Part shown: positions 1 to 8,443 of the stretch, piece after piece | How the letters are laid out: each line of letters starts with the position of its first letter | Numbering within the stretch: the first letter of the stretch is position 1 | NCBI RefSeq assembly: GCF_012971745.1 | Contig: NZ_CP048834.1 | Coordinates: 2,790,001-2,854,000, forward strand | Origin: Starkeya sp. ORNL1 | GTDB lineage: Bacteria > Pseudomonadota > Alphaproteobacteria > Rhizobiales > Xanthobacteraceae | Length of the DNA stretch: 64,000 bases | Direction: 5' to 3' | Translations under genes and position numbers: made by a program | Notes under the pieces: generated by a model | What the model was told of the DNA's origin: nothing | What the model saw: the letters and a program-made list of their open reading frames with translations, nothing else | The model's database searches: none

Positions 1-417
1 TTCGGCAAGCATGGCCCTGGCATTGCCGAAGACCCGCTGGGGGTCTTCATTGCGGATGCACAGCGCCAGCGTGATGCGCCCGATGATCGGCTCCTCGCCG
101 GTGACGAGGCGCGCCGGTGGGCAGACGAGGCCGACCGGATCGCGTACGAAGCGCATCAGGATGAAGCCGGCAAACGCATTCCAGAAGCCGATCAGCGGCC
201 ACAGCACATAGAGTGCGAAGACGGCGAGGATGGCGACATCCAGCATATCGATGCCGCCCGGCGCCAGTGCGGCGGCCAGCAGTGCAATTAGCCCCACCCA
301 GCTCATGGCGCAGGCGAGCGCGAAGGCCAGCCGGCGGCGCGTCACCGCGCGGCGCAGCCCGGCATGCTCGCGGATCGACGCATCAGCGTCGGTGGCGGTC
401 TCAAGCACGAACGACAT
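1..417 (-). CDS. Glucan biosynthesis glucosyltransferase H-like protein, N-terminal part (cut by window edge)
   Basis: The reverse strand reads open for exactly 139 codons from an ATG at 417 to the window edge. The first ~28 residues are soluble, followed by two hydrophobic segments (about 29-51 and 57-86). Near residue 125 comes a CIRNEDPQRVF stretch that resembles the nucleotide-sugar-binding start (YNEDxxRVF) of the OpgH/MdoH GT2 catalytic domain. OpgH is an inner-membrane enzyme that polymerises periplasmic glucans from UDP-glucose. The catalytic aspartates lie outside the window, so the family call rests on topology and this one motif. It is divergent from the next gene. Confidence 0.55.
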   Translation of the reverse strand, partial: MSFVLETATDADASIREHAGLRRAVTRRRLAFALACAMSWVGLIALLAAALAPGGIDMLDVAILAVFALYVLWPLIGFWNAFAGFILMRFVRDPVGLVCPPARLVTGEEPIIGRITLALCIRNEDPQRVFGNARAMLAE

Positions 418-550
418 GGGAAAGGCACCCGGTTGCGCTAGGATTCAGAGACGGGCAATACGGCGGAATCCGGCCGCCGGGTGGGTTTCCTTACGATATC
501 GCAGCCGTGGGCGCCAATGACGCCCGCTTGAACGGAAGGACCGCGCGACA

Positions 551-1513
551 ATGACGCTTCAAGCCCGCGCCTTCTGGACCATTGCCGCCGGCACCGGCGA
601 GTTGCGCGTGGAAACGCTGGCGCCGCCTGGTCCCGGCGAGGTGCTCATCGAGACTCGGTTCAGTAGCCTGAGCCGCGGCACCGAGCGGCTGGTGTTCGAG
701 GGGCGGGTGCCGGAAAGCGAGTTCGCCCGCATGCGCGCGCCGCGCCAATCGGGCGATTTCCCGTTCCCGGTGAAATACGGCTATGCCGCGGTCGGGCGCG
801 TGGCGGGCTCCGATGAACACGTCTTCGCGCTGCATCCGCACCAGGATCGTTTCGTCGTGCCGAAGGAAGCGGTGCTGCCGCTTCCCGAGGGTTTGCCGCC
901 AGCGCGGGCGGCGCTGGCGGCGAACATGGAGACCGCGCTCAACGCCTTGTGGGATTCCGGCGTCGGGCCGGGCGAGCGCATCGTGGTGGTCGGCGGCGGT
1001 GCTGTGGGGAGCCTCGTCGCTTACCTTGCCGGCCGGATTCCCGGCACCGAGACCACGCTGGTCGATATCGACCCGGCCCGTGAACGGCTGGCCCATGCGC
1101 TCGGCGTTGGTTTCGCGCTGCCGGATGCGGCCCCCGGCGGGGCAGATTTGGTGTTCCACGCCAGCGCCTCGGCCGCGGGGCTTGCAACGGCGCTCGCCTG
1201 CGCGGGCGACGAGGCGAGCGTGGTGGAACTGAGCTGGTATGGCGAGGGGACGGTCGCCGCGCCGCTCGGCGGAGCCTTTCATGCGCTTCGGCTCAGGCTG
1301 GTCTCCAGCCAGGTCGGCCGCATCTCGCCGGGCCGCCGGCCGCGCTGGACGCATCGCCGCAGGCTGGCCAAGGCGCTGGAACTGCTGCGCGATCCCCGGC
1401 TCGACGCGCTGCTCTCGAAGCCGGTGCCGTTCGCCACGCTGCCGGCCCGCATGGGCGAACTGCTCGCCGGGCCTGATCCCTGCCCGCTGATCGCCTATGA
1501 TGGCGACGCGTAG
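551..1513 (+). CDS. MDR-superfamily dehydrogenase lacking the zinc ligands
   Basis: This 320-residue protein is a medium-chain dehydrogenase/reductase of the kind usually annotated as zinc-binding alcohol dehydrogenase. A Rossmann motif (VVVGGGAVGS, about 145-154) should bind NAD(P)H. The canonical catalytic-zinc Cys is replaced in SRGTER (41-46) and the GHE histidine in KYGYAAVG (75-82), so a zinc-independent reductase is more likely than a classical alcohol dehydrogenase. A GGAAGGA ribosome site precedes the ATG. It opens a tight four-gene run with a 6-PTPS homologue, a glycosyltransferase and a methyltransferase, which suggests it reduces a carbonyl or double bond in a small metabolite. 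The substrate is unknown. Confidence 0.85.
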   Translation: MTLQARAFWTIAAGTGELRVETLAPPGPGEVLIETRFSSLSRGTERLVFEGRVPESEFARMRAPRQSGDFPFPVKYGYAAVGRVAGSDEHVFALHPHQDRFVVPKEAVLPLPEGLPPARAALAANMETALNALWDSGVGPGERIVVVGGGAVGSLVAYLAGRIPGTETTLVDIDPARERLAHALGVGFALPDAAPGGADLVFHASASAAGLATALACAGDEASVVELSWYGEGTVAAPLGGAFHALRLRLVSSQVGRISPGRRPRWTHRRRLAKALELLRDPRLDALLSKPVPFATLPARMGELLAGPDPCPLIAYDGDA

Positions 1514-1537
1514 TCCCTGCAACGAGAGGTGCCGCCA

Positions 1538-1939
1538 ATGTTCGCCGTCGAGGTTCGCGACCACATCATGATCGCCCATTCCTTCCGCGGCGCCGTGTTC
1601 GGCCCGGCGCAGGCGCTGCACGGCGCGACCTTCGTGGTCGATGTCGCTTTCTATCGGCCCGAGCTCGATGCGGACGGCATCGTCGTCGATATCGGCCTCG
1701 CGCTCGAGGCGCTCAAGGCGACGCTGGCGCCGCTCAACTACCGCAATCTTGATGACATCCCGCAATTTGCCGGGCGCAACACCACGACGGAATTCCTGGC
1801 GCGGCATATCTTTGACGAGATCGCCGCGGCCATCGCCGCAGGCAAGCTCGGCGAGGGTGCGCGGCAGGTGACGCGACTGAAGGTGGCGCTGAATGAGAGC
1901 CACGTTGCGCGTGCCTGGTACGAGGCGGATCTTGGCTGA
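1538..1939 (+). CDS. 6-pyruvoyl/6-carboxytetrahydropterin synthase-family protein with a degenerate active site
   Basis: This 133-residue single T-fold protein is of the QueD/PTPS family. I chose ATG 1538 because GAGAGG lies 8 bases upstream. Aligned by eye to E. coli QueD, zinc ligands His14 and His28 are present. The second His of the HGH motif is Ala30, the catalytic Cys position is Ala24, and the LDH Asp/His pair is Asn67/Tyr68. The glutamate (Glu120 in NES) and the substrate-contact region NTTTE (81-85) remain. The pterin-anchoring site may survive while the classical side-chain chemistry probably does not. It overlaps the downstream glycosyltransferase start. Confidence 0.85.
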   Translation: MFAVEVRDHIMIAHSFRGAVFGPAQALHGATFVVDVAFYRPELDADGIVVDIGLALEALKATLAPLNYRNLDDIPQFAGRNTTTEFLARHIFDEIAAAIAAGKLGEGARQVTRLKVALNESHVARAWYEADLG

Positions 1940-3011
1940 CAGACAATGGGCCGAGAGGCATCTGGCCTTTGCCATACCGGGCGATCTCGAAGCGCCGACC
2001 GGCGGCTATGGCTATGACCGCCGGCTGATGGACGAGTTGCGGGCGCTCGGCTGGGAAATCGAGCACATCGCCCTGCCCGGCGGCTTTCCCTCGCCGTCGG
2101 ACGCCGAGCGCGGGCAAGCGCTGGCGGCGCTCACGGCATTGCCGCTCGGCACGCCACTGATGATCGACGGCCTCGCCTTCGGTGTCATGGACCGGGAGGC
2201 GCCGCAATTGGCGGCACGCGGGCCACTGATCGCGCTGGTGCATCATCCGCTCGCCAACGAGACCGGCCTTGCCGCGGATCACGCCAGGGCACTGCGGGCG
2301 AGCGAGTGGGCGGCGCTCTCGCATGCCGGGCGCGTCGTCGTCACCAGCCCGGCCACGGCCACGGCGCTGACGCGGGATTTCGAGGTGGCAGCGGAGCGCA
2401 TCGTCGTCGCCGTGCCCGGCACCGATCCGGCCGCCTTCGCGCGCGGCTCCGGCGGGCCCGGGGTGCAGTTGATCGCGGTCGGCTCGCTGATCCCGCGCAA
2501 GGGCCATCTCGACCTGCTCGCCGCGCTCGAAGAGCTGCGCGCGCTCGACTGGTGGCTCGACCTCGTCGGCGATCCCGGCCTCGATCCCGCCCATGCCGCC
2601 GAGATCGTCGCCGCCATCCATCGCTATGCCTTGAGCGAGCGCGTCGCGCTGCACGGGCCGCTCGGACGCGCCGAGCTCGACGCGCTCTATGACAGTGCCG
2701 ATATCTTCGTCCTGGCCTCGCATTATGAGGGTTATGGCATGGCCTATGCCGAGGGAATCGCGCGCGGCTTGCCCGTGGTCGGCACCACCGGCGGCGCCAT
2801 TGCCGAGACCGTCGGCGCGGCGGGTGAACTGGTGCCGCCGGGCCATCCGCGGGCACTGGCCGGCGTGCTGGCAAAGCTCATCGCCGATCCCGCTCATCGC
2901 GCCCGCCGCGCCGAGGCCGCGCGCGCCGCCGCACCACTGCTGCCGACCTGGGCGGATACCGCCCGGCGGGTAGCGGACGCCATAGCGAGCACCGGCGAGG
3001 CGACGTCGTGA
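1932..3011 (+). CDS. Family 4 glycosyltransferase
   Basis: This is a GT-B fold retaining glycosyltransferase of about 359 residues. The C-terminal nucleotide-sugar domain shows the KGHLDLL element after a GSLIPRKG strand and the E-x7-E motif region [15 protein letters not shown], followed by [12 protein letters not shown] took the TTG at 1932, which overlaps the preceding stop by 8 bases with GAGG 6 bases upstream. An in-frame ATG at 1893 would add 13 residues but sits inside the upstream gene without a clear ribosome site. The acceptor is unknown. Position between a pterin-synthase homologue and a methyltransferase suggests a glycosylated pterin-like or pyrimidine product. Confidence 0.85.
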   Translation: MADRQWAERHLAFAIPGDLEAPTGGYGYDRRLMDELRALGWEIEHIALPGGFPSPSDAERGQALAALTALPLGTPLMIDGLAFGVMDREAPQLAARGPLIALVHHPLANETGLAADHARALRASEWAALSHAGRVVVTSPATATALTRDFEVAAERIVVAVPGTDPAAFARGSGGPGVQLIAVGSLIPRKGHLDLLAALEELRALDWWLDLVGDPGLDPAHAAEIVAAIHRYALSERVALHGPLGRAELDALYDSADIFVLASHYEGYGMAYAEGIARGLPVVGTTGGAIAETVGAAGELVPPGHPRALAGVLAKLIADPAHRARRAEAARAAAPLLPTWADTARRVADAIASTGEATS

Positions 3012-3820
3012 GCGGCTTTTCCACCTCGTGGCTGGCGCTGCGCGAGCCGGCCGACCGCGCCGCCCGCGATGCCGGGCTGATCGCGCGGCTCACTGAGGCG
3101 CTCAGCGGCCGCAAGCGCCTTGCGATCGTCGATCTCGGCACCGGATCTGGTTCCAATATGTGGGCGCTGGCGCCATTGCTGCCAGGACCGCAAAGCTGGC
3201 TGCTGGTGGACAATGACCCTGCGCTGCTGGAGCAAGCACAGGACTCGTCGCGGACGCTAACCGACCGCGACGGCCGGCCGCTTGTCGCGCGCACCATGCT
3301 CCGCGACCTGGCGCAGCCGGGTTGGGAGGATGTTCTCGCGCGGGCGGATCTCGTCACCATGTCGGCTCTGCTCGACCTCGTCAGTGCGGATTTTGTCGCC
3401 ACGCTCGCCCGCGCTGCGAAGGGTGCGGCGATCCATGCGACGCTCACCGTCGACGGGCGCATGGCCTGCCTGCCGGAAGACTCGCTGGACGAGGCGGTGT
3501 TCGCCGCCTTCCGCCACCACATGGACGGCGACAAGGGGTTCGGCCCCTCGCTCGGAACACGGGCGGGAGAGATGGCCGCCAGCCAGCTCGAAGCGGAAGG
3601 CTTCAGGGTCGAGCGCGCGCCGGCCGACTGGCACGTCGGGCCGGATCAGCCCTCGCTGCTCGTGGCGTTGCTGGATGGCTGGATCGAGGCGGTGCGCGAG
3701 ACCGGGCGGCTGCCGGAGGCCGAGCTCAGCCGGTGGGCCGCGCGCCGCCGTGCCGAGGCCGAGGCGGGCTCACTCGAATTGCGGGTCGGCCATGTCGACC
3801 TGCTGGCGCTGCCGCTCTGA
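3008..3820 (+). CDS. Class I SAM-dependent methyltransferase
   Basis: This 270-residue protein has the motif I loop VDLGTGSGSN (41-50) that binds S-adenosylmethionine, an acidic LLVDND strand end that would hold the ribose, and a DLVTMSALLDLVS motif IV region. The GTG start at 3008 overlaps the glycosyltransferase stop (GTGA), so translation is probably coupled. It is the last gene of the plus-strand run and overlaps the convergent RibD-like gene by 51 bases. No methyl acceptor can be read from sequence; the cluster suggests a glycosylated heterocycle or its sugar. Confidence 0.85.
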   Translation: MSGFSTSWLALREPADRAARDAGLIARLTEALSGRKRLAIVDLGTGSGSNMWALAPLLPGPQSWLLVDNDPALLEQAQDSSRTLTDRDGRPLVARTMLRDLAQPGWEDVLARADLVTMSALLDLVSADFVATLARAAKGAAIHATLTVDGRMACLPEDSLDEAVFAAFRHHMDGDKGFGPSLGTRAGEMAASQLEAEGFRVERAPADWHVGPDQPSLLVALLDGWIEAVRETGRLPEAELSRWAARRRAEAEAGSLELRVGHVDLLALPL

Positions 3821-4597
3821 AGCGGGAACAGCCGCCAGGTCGCAATCGAACAGCACGTCGCCGCCGAGCCGGTAAACCCGGGTCGGCGGGCGCACACAGT
3901 CGGAGAGCGCGCGCGGCGTGTCCAGGCTGATGCCGGCCGGCCCGTCGCCGAGCACGATCGGCGCGACCATGAGGTGCAGCCGGTCGAGCGCACCAGTGTC
4001 GAGGAAGCGCGACACGGTCCGCGATCCGCCCTCCACCAGCAGGCGCTCCAGCCGCGCGGCCCTGAGCACTGCTACCACATCCGCGGGGGCGAAGCCGTTC
4101 TCGTCGCGCCGCACCCGCAGCACCTCGACACCGGCAGGCAGATCGACCGCCACTTCCTCGCCGACCATCACGATGCGGCGCGCACCGTCGTCGCGGAAAA
4201 TGCGGAGGCTCGCCGGCACCCGTCCACGCGGATCGAGCACGACGCGGGCGGGATTGTCGCCCTCGACATGGCGGACATCGAGACGGGGATCGTCGGTGAT
4301 GGCGGTCCCGGCGCCGATCAGCACCGCGTCCACCAGCGCGCGCAGGCGGTGCAGGTGGGTGATGCCGTGCGGGCAGTTGATGTAACGGGATTCGCCGGAG
4401 CCGTTGGCAATGCGCCCGTCCAGCGACTGGCCGAGCTGGGCCATGACATACGAGCGGCCGCGCGGGGCGTGCAGCAGCGGCCCGAACAGGCCGTCCGCCG
4501 GCAGCGCCGCGGTGCCGCCGCGCCGGCGCGCCGCGAGCACGGCGTGCCACTCCTCGGTGCTTTCGTCCCGCATGCTGCGGCTGGCGTCGAACGGCAT
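3770..4597 (-). CDS. RibD C-terminal-domain reductase (RibD/dihydrofolate-reductase-like family)
   Basis: This 275-residue protein is mostly one RibD_C/DHFR-like domain. It starts YVMAQLGQSLDGRIA (about 50-64), then VLIGAGTAITDDPRL, RVVLDPRGRVP and LLVEGGSRTVSRFL, the NADPH- and ribitylamino-pyrimidine-binding elements of riboflavin-type reductases. The N-terminal deaminase domain of bifunctional RibD is absent, replaced by a ~45-residue leader. An in-frame ATG at 4672 would add 25 residues. It faces the four-gene run and overlaps the methyltransferase end, and may supply or reduce the heterocycle used there. The cofactor role is family knowledge; the pathway role is inference. Confidence 0.8.
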   Translation of the reverse strand: MPFDASRSMRDESTEEWHAVLAARRRGGTAALPADGLFGPLLHAPRGRSYVMAQLGQSLDGRIANGSGESRYINCPHGITHLHRLRALVDAVLIGAGTAITDDPRLDVRHVEGDNPARVVLDPRGRVPASLRIFRDDGARRIVMVGEEVAVDLPAGVEVLRVRRDENGFAPADVVAVLRAARLERLLVEGGSRTVSRFLDTGALDRLHLMVAPIVLGDGPAGISLDTPRALSDCVRPPTRVYRLGGDVLFDCDLAAVPASERQRQQVDMADPQFE

Positions 4598-4726
4598 GCT
4601 TTCCGATCCGGCGGAAGAGGGCGCACGCGCCACGGACCACACGCTAAAGCATGTTCGGGGCGCAAAGGTCATTCAACTTTTGCGGAACATGCCTCAATGA
4701 CACGATTATGTAGGGCACGCCTCGCT

Positions 4727-5428
4727 TCAGTCCCGGAAATAGTCCGGCCAGCGGGCGCGCAGGTCCGCCGAGAAGGCGAGCGACTTCGACAGATGCTCGC
4801 GCAGCGCCTCCTGCGCGATCACCGGATCGCCGGAGGCAATGCCCCTGGTGATGGCGCGATGGTCGGCGATCACCTGCTCGGCCTTGCCCGGCATCGGCAG
4901 ATGCAGGCGGCGGATGCGGTCGATATGGCCGGCATGGCGGCGCACCATCACCCACAGGTCCGGCACCCCGGCCGCCTCGAAGAAGATGCGGTGGAAATCG
5001 CGGTCGGCGGCGTGGAAAGCCTCGAGATCGGCGCGTGCGAGCAGCGCCTGCTGCACCTCGATGGCGGTCTCCAGCCGGTCCACCACCACTGCCCGCTCCG
5101 TCATCAGCGCCAGGGTACGCACCGCCTCCTGCTCGATGGAGCGGCGCAGGAACTGCGCCTGCCGGGCCAGCTTGAGGTCGATCGGGCTCACCACGGTGGC
5201 GTGCTGGGGAAAGATCTCCACCAGCGATTCCTCCTGCAGGCGCAGCAGCGCGTCGCGCACCGGGGTCGAGGAGAAGCCGAACAGCTTCTGCAATTCGGCG
5301 CGCGAGATCAGCGTGCCAGGCGGCATCTCCAAGCCGATGATGCGCTCGCGCAGATAATCGAACACCTGCGGCGCTGCGTGGCGATAGGGATCCCGCGGCG
5401 GGCGGGATGGATTTGCGGCAATGTCCAT
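4727..5428 (-). CDS. GntR-family regulator with FCD domain
   Basis: This 233-residue FadR-type repressor has a winged helix at about 20-90 (LISRAELQKLFGFSSTPVRDALLRLQ) and a C-terminal FCD ligand domain. Likely metal-binding residues occur in DFHRIFF, IDRIRRLH, DHRAI and LREHL. It is divergent from the tctC-dehydratase-aldolase set that starts at 5599. A perfect 12-bp palindrome lies between the two genes, so it probably represses that set until its sugar-acid ligand appears. Confidence 0.9.
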   Translation of the reverse strand: MDIAANPSRPPRDPYRHAAPQVFDYLRERIIGLEMPPGTLISRAELQKLFGFSSTPVRDALLRLQEESLVEIFPQHATVVSPIDLKLARQAQFLRRSIEQEAVRTLALMTERAVVVDRLETAIEVQQALLARADLEAFHAADRDFHRIFFEAAGVPDLWVMVRRHAGHIDRIRRLHLPMPGKAEQVIADHRAITRGIASGDPVIAQEALREHLSKSLAFSADLRARWPDYFRD

Positions 5429-5453
5429 GGCGCCATCCTATACCAAGCCTTGC

Positions 5454-5483
5454 TTGACTTCACTAATGCATTAGCGCTTTAGT
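5454..5483 (+). promoter_or_regulatory. Promoter with palindromic operator CTAATGCATTAG
   Basis: A -35-like TTGACT (5454-5459) and a weak -10-like TTTAGT (5478-5483) flank the perfect 12-bp palindrome CTAATGCATTAG (5463-5474). Position between GntR and its divergent target, inside the spacer, fits a repressor operator. Binding is inferred. Confidence 0.5.
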
Positions 5484-5598
5484 CGATCAGCTCAAGCCCC
5501 GCACAGACGGGGCGCCAAGGGAGGAAACCTCACCGCCACGCCAATTTCGGCGGTCGGTTCCTCGTCATGCGCGTCCACGCGATGCCACAGGAGGAAAC

Positions 5599-6570
5599 AT
5601 GTCCCGCTTGAAGATCGCCTCGCTCGCCATGCTGGCGGCGTTCGCCGTGCTTCCCGCCGCGCCCGCCTTCGCCTATCCGGAGCGCACCGTCACCGTCGTG
5701 GTGCCGTTCCCGCCCGGCGGCGCCTCGGACAGTACCGCCCGCTTCATCGCACCGAAGATGCAGGAAACCCTTGGCCAGCCGGTCGTCATCGACAACCGCC
5801 CCGGCGCCAATGGCGGTGCCGGCGCCGCCCATGTCAAGAACGAGAAGGCCGACGGCTATACGCTGCTGGTCGGCTCGATCGGCGTCTACGCCATCAATCC
5901 CGCGCTCTATGCCAAGCTCGGCTACGACCCGGGCAAGGATTTCGACCTGCTCACGGTGGCGGTGCGCACCCCGAACGTGCTGGTCGCCAATCCGGCCTTC
6001 CCGGCCAATTCGGTGGCGGAACTGGTCGACTATCTCAAGAAGAACCCCAACAAGGTGACTTTCGCCTCGTCCGGCTCCGGCTCGTCGGACCATCTGACAG
6101 CCGCGCTGTTCTGGCAGAAGAGCGGCACCACTGGCATCCATGTGCCCTACAAGGGCGGCGGGCCGGCCATCACCGACCTGATTGGCGGCCATGCCGACGT
6201 CTCGTTCCAGAATCTCGGCGCCGTCGCCAGCCACATCAAGGCCGGCAAGCTGAAGGTGCTGGGCGTAACCGCCGAGCAGCGCCACCCGGTGTTCCCCGAT
6301 GTGCCCACCATGAAGGAATCCGGCGTCGACGGGCTCATCGTCTATTCCTGGCAGGCCGCCGCCGCGCCGAAGGGGCTGCCGGCCGACGTCAAGGCCAAGC
6401 TCTCGCAGGCGCTCGCCGCGGCCTTGTCGGACCCGGCGACCAAGGCGAAGTTCAACGATCTCGGCTTCGAGGTGGTCGCCAACACGCCGGAGGAGTTCGC
6501 CAGGTTCCAGGCTGCGGAAGAAGCGCGCTGGCGCGACGTGGTGAAAGCCGGCGATATCGCCACGCAGTGA
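5599..6570 (+). CDS. TTT substrate-binding protein (TctC/Bug family)
   Basis: This 323-residue periplasmic protein has a signal peptide ending near APAFA (residues 1-24). The Bug-type core follows: VVVPFPPGGASDSTARF, VVIDNRPGANGGAGA, then the SGSGSSDHLTAALF ligand loop and HVPYKGGGPAITDLIGGHAD. AGGAGGAAAC sits just before the ATG. It binds a carboxylate for uptake, but no TctA or TctB lies next to it, so it must share a membrane partner or act as a sensor protein. Neighbours suggest an aldonate ligand. Confidence 0.9.
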   Translation: MSRLKIASLAMLAAFAVLPAAPAFAYPERTVTVVVPFPPGGASDSTARFIAPKMQETLGQPVVIDNRPGANGGAGAAHVKNEKADGYTLLVGSIGVYAINPALYAKLGYDPGKDFDLLTVAVRTPNVLVANPAFPANSVAELVDYLKKNPNKVTFASSGSGSSDHLTAALFWQKSGTTGIHVPYKGGGPAITDLIGGHADVSFQNLGAVASHIKAGKLKVLGVTAEQRHPVFPDVPTMKESGVDGLIVYSWQAAAAPKGLPADVKAKLSQALAAALSDPATKAKFNDLGFEVVANTPEEFARFQAAEEARWRDVVKAGDIATQ

Positions 6571-6584
6571 TAGGGTTATAATAA

Positions 6585-6607
6585 GCGGGCGGCCATACGC
6601 CGCCCGC
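6585..6607 (+). promoter_or_regulatory. Stem-loop between tctC and the dehydratase gene
   Basis: A perfect 9-bp stem (GCGGGCGGC / GCCGCCCGC) with a 5-base loop follows the TctC stop. There is no T tract, so it is more likely a 3'-end stabiliser or attenuating structure giving high tctC mRNA than a strong terminator. Confidence 0.5.
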
Positions 6608-6626
6608 CTTCTCATCGAGGCCATTT

Positions 6627-8366
6627 ATGAAGACCGACCGCAAGAGCCCCGACACTTTGCGCAGCGCCCGCTGGCTGGCGCCCGACGACCTGCGCGGCTT
6701 CGGCCACCGCTCCCGCGCCATGCAGATGGGCTATGGGCCGGAGGACTGGGTCGGCAAGCCGGTAATCGCCGTTCTCAACACCTGGTCGGACTTCAATCCC
6801 TGCCACGCTCATTTCAAGCACCGGGTCGAGGATGTGAAGCGCGGCGTGCTGCAGGCCGGCGGCTTCCCGCTGGAACTGCCGGTGCATTCGGTTTCCGAGA
6901 CCTTCCTGAAGCCGACCTCCATGCTCTATCGCAACATGCTGGCAATGGAGGCGGAGGAGGTGATCCGCTCCCATCCGGTCGACGGCGTGGTGCTGCTGGG
7001 CGGCTGCGACAAGAGCACCCCAGCCTTGCTGATGGGCGCCACCAGCGCCGGCGTGCCGGCCATCTATGTGCCGGCCGGGCCGATGTTGCGCGGCAACTGG
7101 AAGGGCAAGACCCTCGGCTCCGGCTCGGACGCCTGGAAGTTCTGGGACGAGCGCCGCGCCGGCAATATCAGCGAGGCGGAATGGCAGGAGATCGAGGGCG
7201 GCATCGCCCGCTCCTACGGCCACTGCATGACCATGGGCACCGCCAGCACCATGACCGCGATCGCCGAGGCGCTCGGCATGACGCTGCCCGGCGCCTCCTC
7301 GATCCCCGCCGCCGACGCCAACCATATCCGCATGAGCGCGGACTCTGGCCGGCGCGTCGTCGAGATGGTGTGGGAAGACCTGGTGCCGGCGCGCATCCAG
7401 ACCCGCGCCGCGTTCGAGAATGCCATTGCCGTCGCCATGGCGATGGGTTGCTCGACCAATGCCATCATCCATCTGATCGCGCAGGCGCGCCGCGCCGGAG
7501 CCGAAATCGGGTTGGGGGATTTCGACCGCGCCAGCCGCATCGTACCGGTGATCGCCAATGTGCGGCCGAGCGGCGACGCCTATCTGATGGAGGATTTCTA
7601 TTTCGCCGGCGGCCTGCCGGCATTGATGAACCGGCTCGGCGACCTGCTTCACCTCGATGCGCTGACCGTGACCGGGCAGAGCGTCGGCGAGAACATCGCC
7701 GGCGCCAAGGTGCATAATGACGACGTCATCCGCACCATCGACAATCCGATCTATCGGGAAGGCGCGCTTGCCGTACTGCGCGGCAATCTGGCGCCGGAAG
7801 GCTGCGTCATCAAGCCGAGCGCCTGCGCGCCGCATCTCACCAGGCACACCGGGCCTGCACTGGTGTTCGACGACTATCCGGCGATGAAGGCGGCGATCGA
7901 CAGCGACGATCTCGACGTCACTCCCGACCATGTGCTGGTGCTGCGCAATGCCGGGCCGCAGGGTGGGCCGGGCATGCCGGAATGGGGCATGCTGCCGATC
8001 CCGAAGAAGCTGGTGAAGCAGGGCGTGCGCGACATGGTGCGCATCTCGGATGCGCGGATGAGCGGCACCAGCTATGGCGCCTGCATCCTCCATGTCTCGC
8101 CGGAAAGCTATGTCGGCGGCCCGCTGGCGCTCCTGCGCACCGGCGATCTCGTCAGCCTCGATGTCGAAGCCCGCACCATCGACATGCAGGTGAGCGAGGA
8201 GGAACTGGCCCGACGCCGCGCCGCGCTTACGCCGCTGCCACCGCGCTACGAGCGCGGCTATGGCTGGATGTATTCCCGCCATATCGGCCAGGCGCATGAG
8301 GGCTGCGACTTCGATTTCCTGGAGACCTCGTTCGGCGCCCCGGCCGGCGAGCCCGCGATTTTCTAG
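6627..8366 (+). CDS. IlvD/Edd-family sugar-acid dehydratase, L-arabinonate dehydratase-like
   Basis: This 579-residue iron-sulfur dehydratase converts an aldonate to a 2-keto-3-deoxy acid. The three cluster cysteines are Cys59 (DFNPCHAH), Cys127 (GGCDKSTP) and Cys200 (GHCMTMGTAST). Lys129 sits where the carbamylated metal-binding lysine is known. Length and cysteine positions match characterised L-arabinonate dehydratase of Rhizobium, as I recall it. The conserved C-terminal SDARMSGTSYGACILHVSPE region is intact. An HpcH-type aldolase follows, completing a dehydrate-then-cleave route. The exact substrate (L-arabinonate, D-fuconate, D-xylonate) is not fixed by sequence. Confidence 0.88.
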   Translation: MKTDRKSPDTLRSARWLAPDDLRGFGHRSRAMQMGYGPEDWVGKPVIAVLNTWSDFNPCHAHFKHRVEDVKRGVLQAGGFPLELPVHSVSETFLKPTSMLYRNMLAMEAEEVIRSHPVDGVVLLGGCDKSTPALLMGATSAGVPAIYVPAGPMLRGNWKGKTLGSGSDAWKFWDERRAGNISEAEWQEIEGGIARSYGHCMTMGTASTMTAIAEALGMTLPGASSIPAADANHIRMSADSGRRVVEMVWEDLVPARIQTRAAFENAIAVAMAMGCSTNAIIHLIAQARRAGAEIGLGDFDRASRIVPVIANVRPSGDAYLMEDFYFAGGLPALMNRLGDLLHLDALTVTGQSVGENIAGAKVHNDDVIRTIDNPIYREGALAVLRGNLAPEGCVIKPSACAPHLTRHTGPALVFDDYPAMKAAIDSDDLDVTPDHVLVLRNAGPQGGPGMPEWGMLPIPKKLVKQGVRDMVRISDARMSGTSYGACILHVSPESYVGGPLALLRTGDLVSLDVEARTIDMQVSEEELARRRAALTPLPPRYERGYGWMYSRHIGQAHEGCDFDFLETSFGAPAGEPAIF

Positions 8367-8414
8367 AGCATGATGCCGAAAAGTGCGAAGCGGTTTTCAG
8401 ACAACGTCATGCTC
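8365..8414. repeat. Rhizobiales-type intergenic palindrome (GAGCATGAT family)
   Basis: The element starts with AGAGCATGATGCCGAAAAGT and ends with a CATGCTC arm, a widespread short interspersed repeat of Hyphomicrobiales. It overlaps the dehydratase stop codon and fills most of the gap to the aldolase gene. Confidence 0.75.
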
Positions 8415-8443
8415 CGGCCCATTCCAATCGAGAAGGATTTCCC

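Noticed and set aside
1893..1931. ATG 1893 as glycosyltransferase start
   Set aside because: It lies well within the 6-PTPS gene, and the added residues (Arg-rich) are not expected for GT4; TTG 1932 has GAGG at good spacing. Not excluded.
6585..6607. Rho-independent terminator between tctC and the dehydratase
   Set aside because: The stem is strong but no T run follows, and the next gene starts 20 bases later; listed as a stem-loop only.
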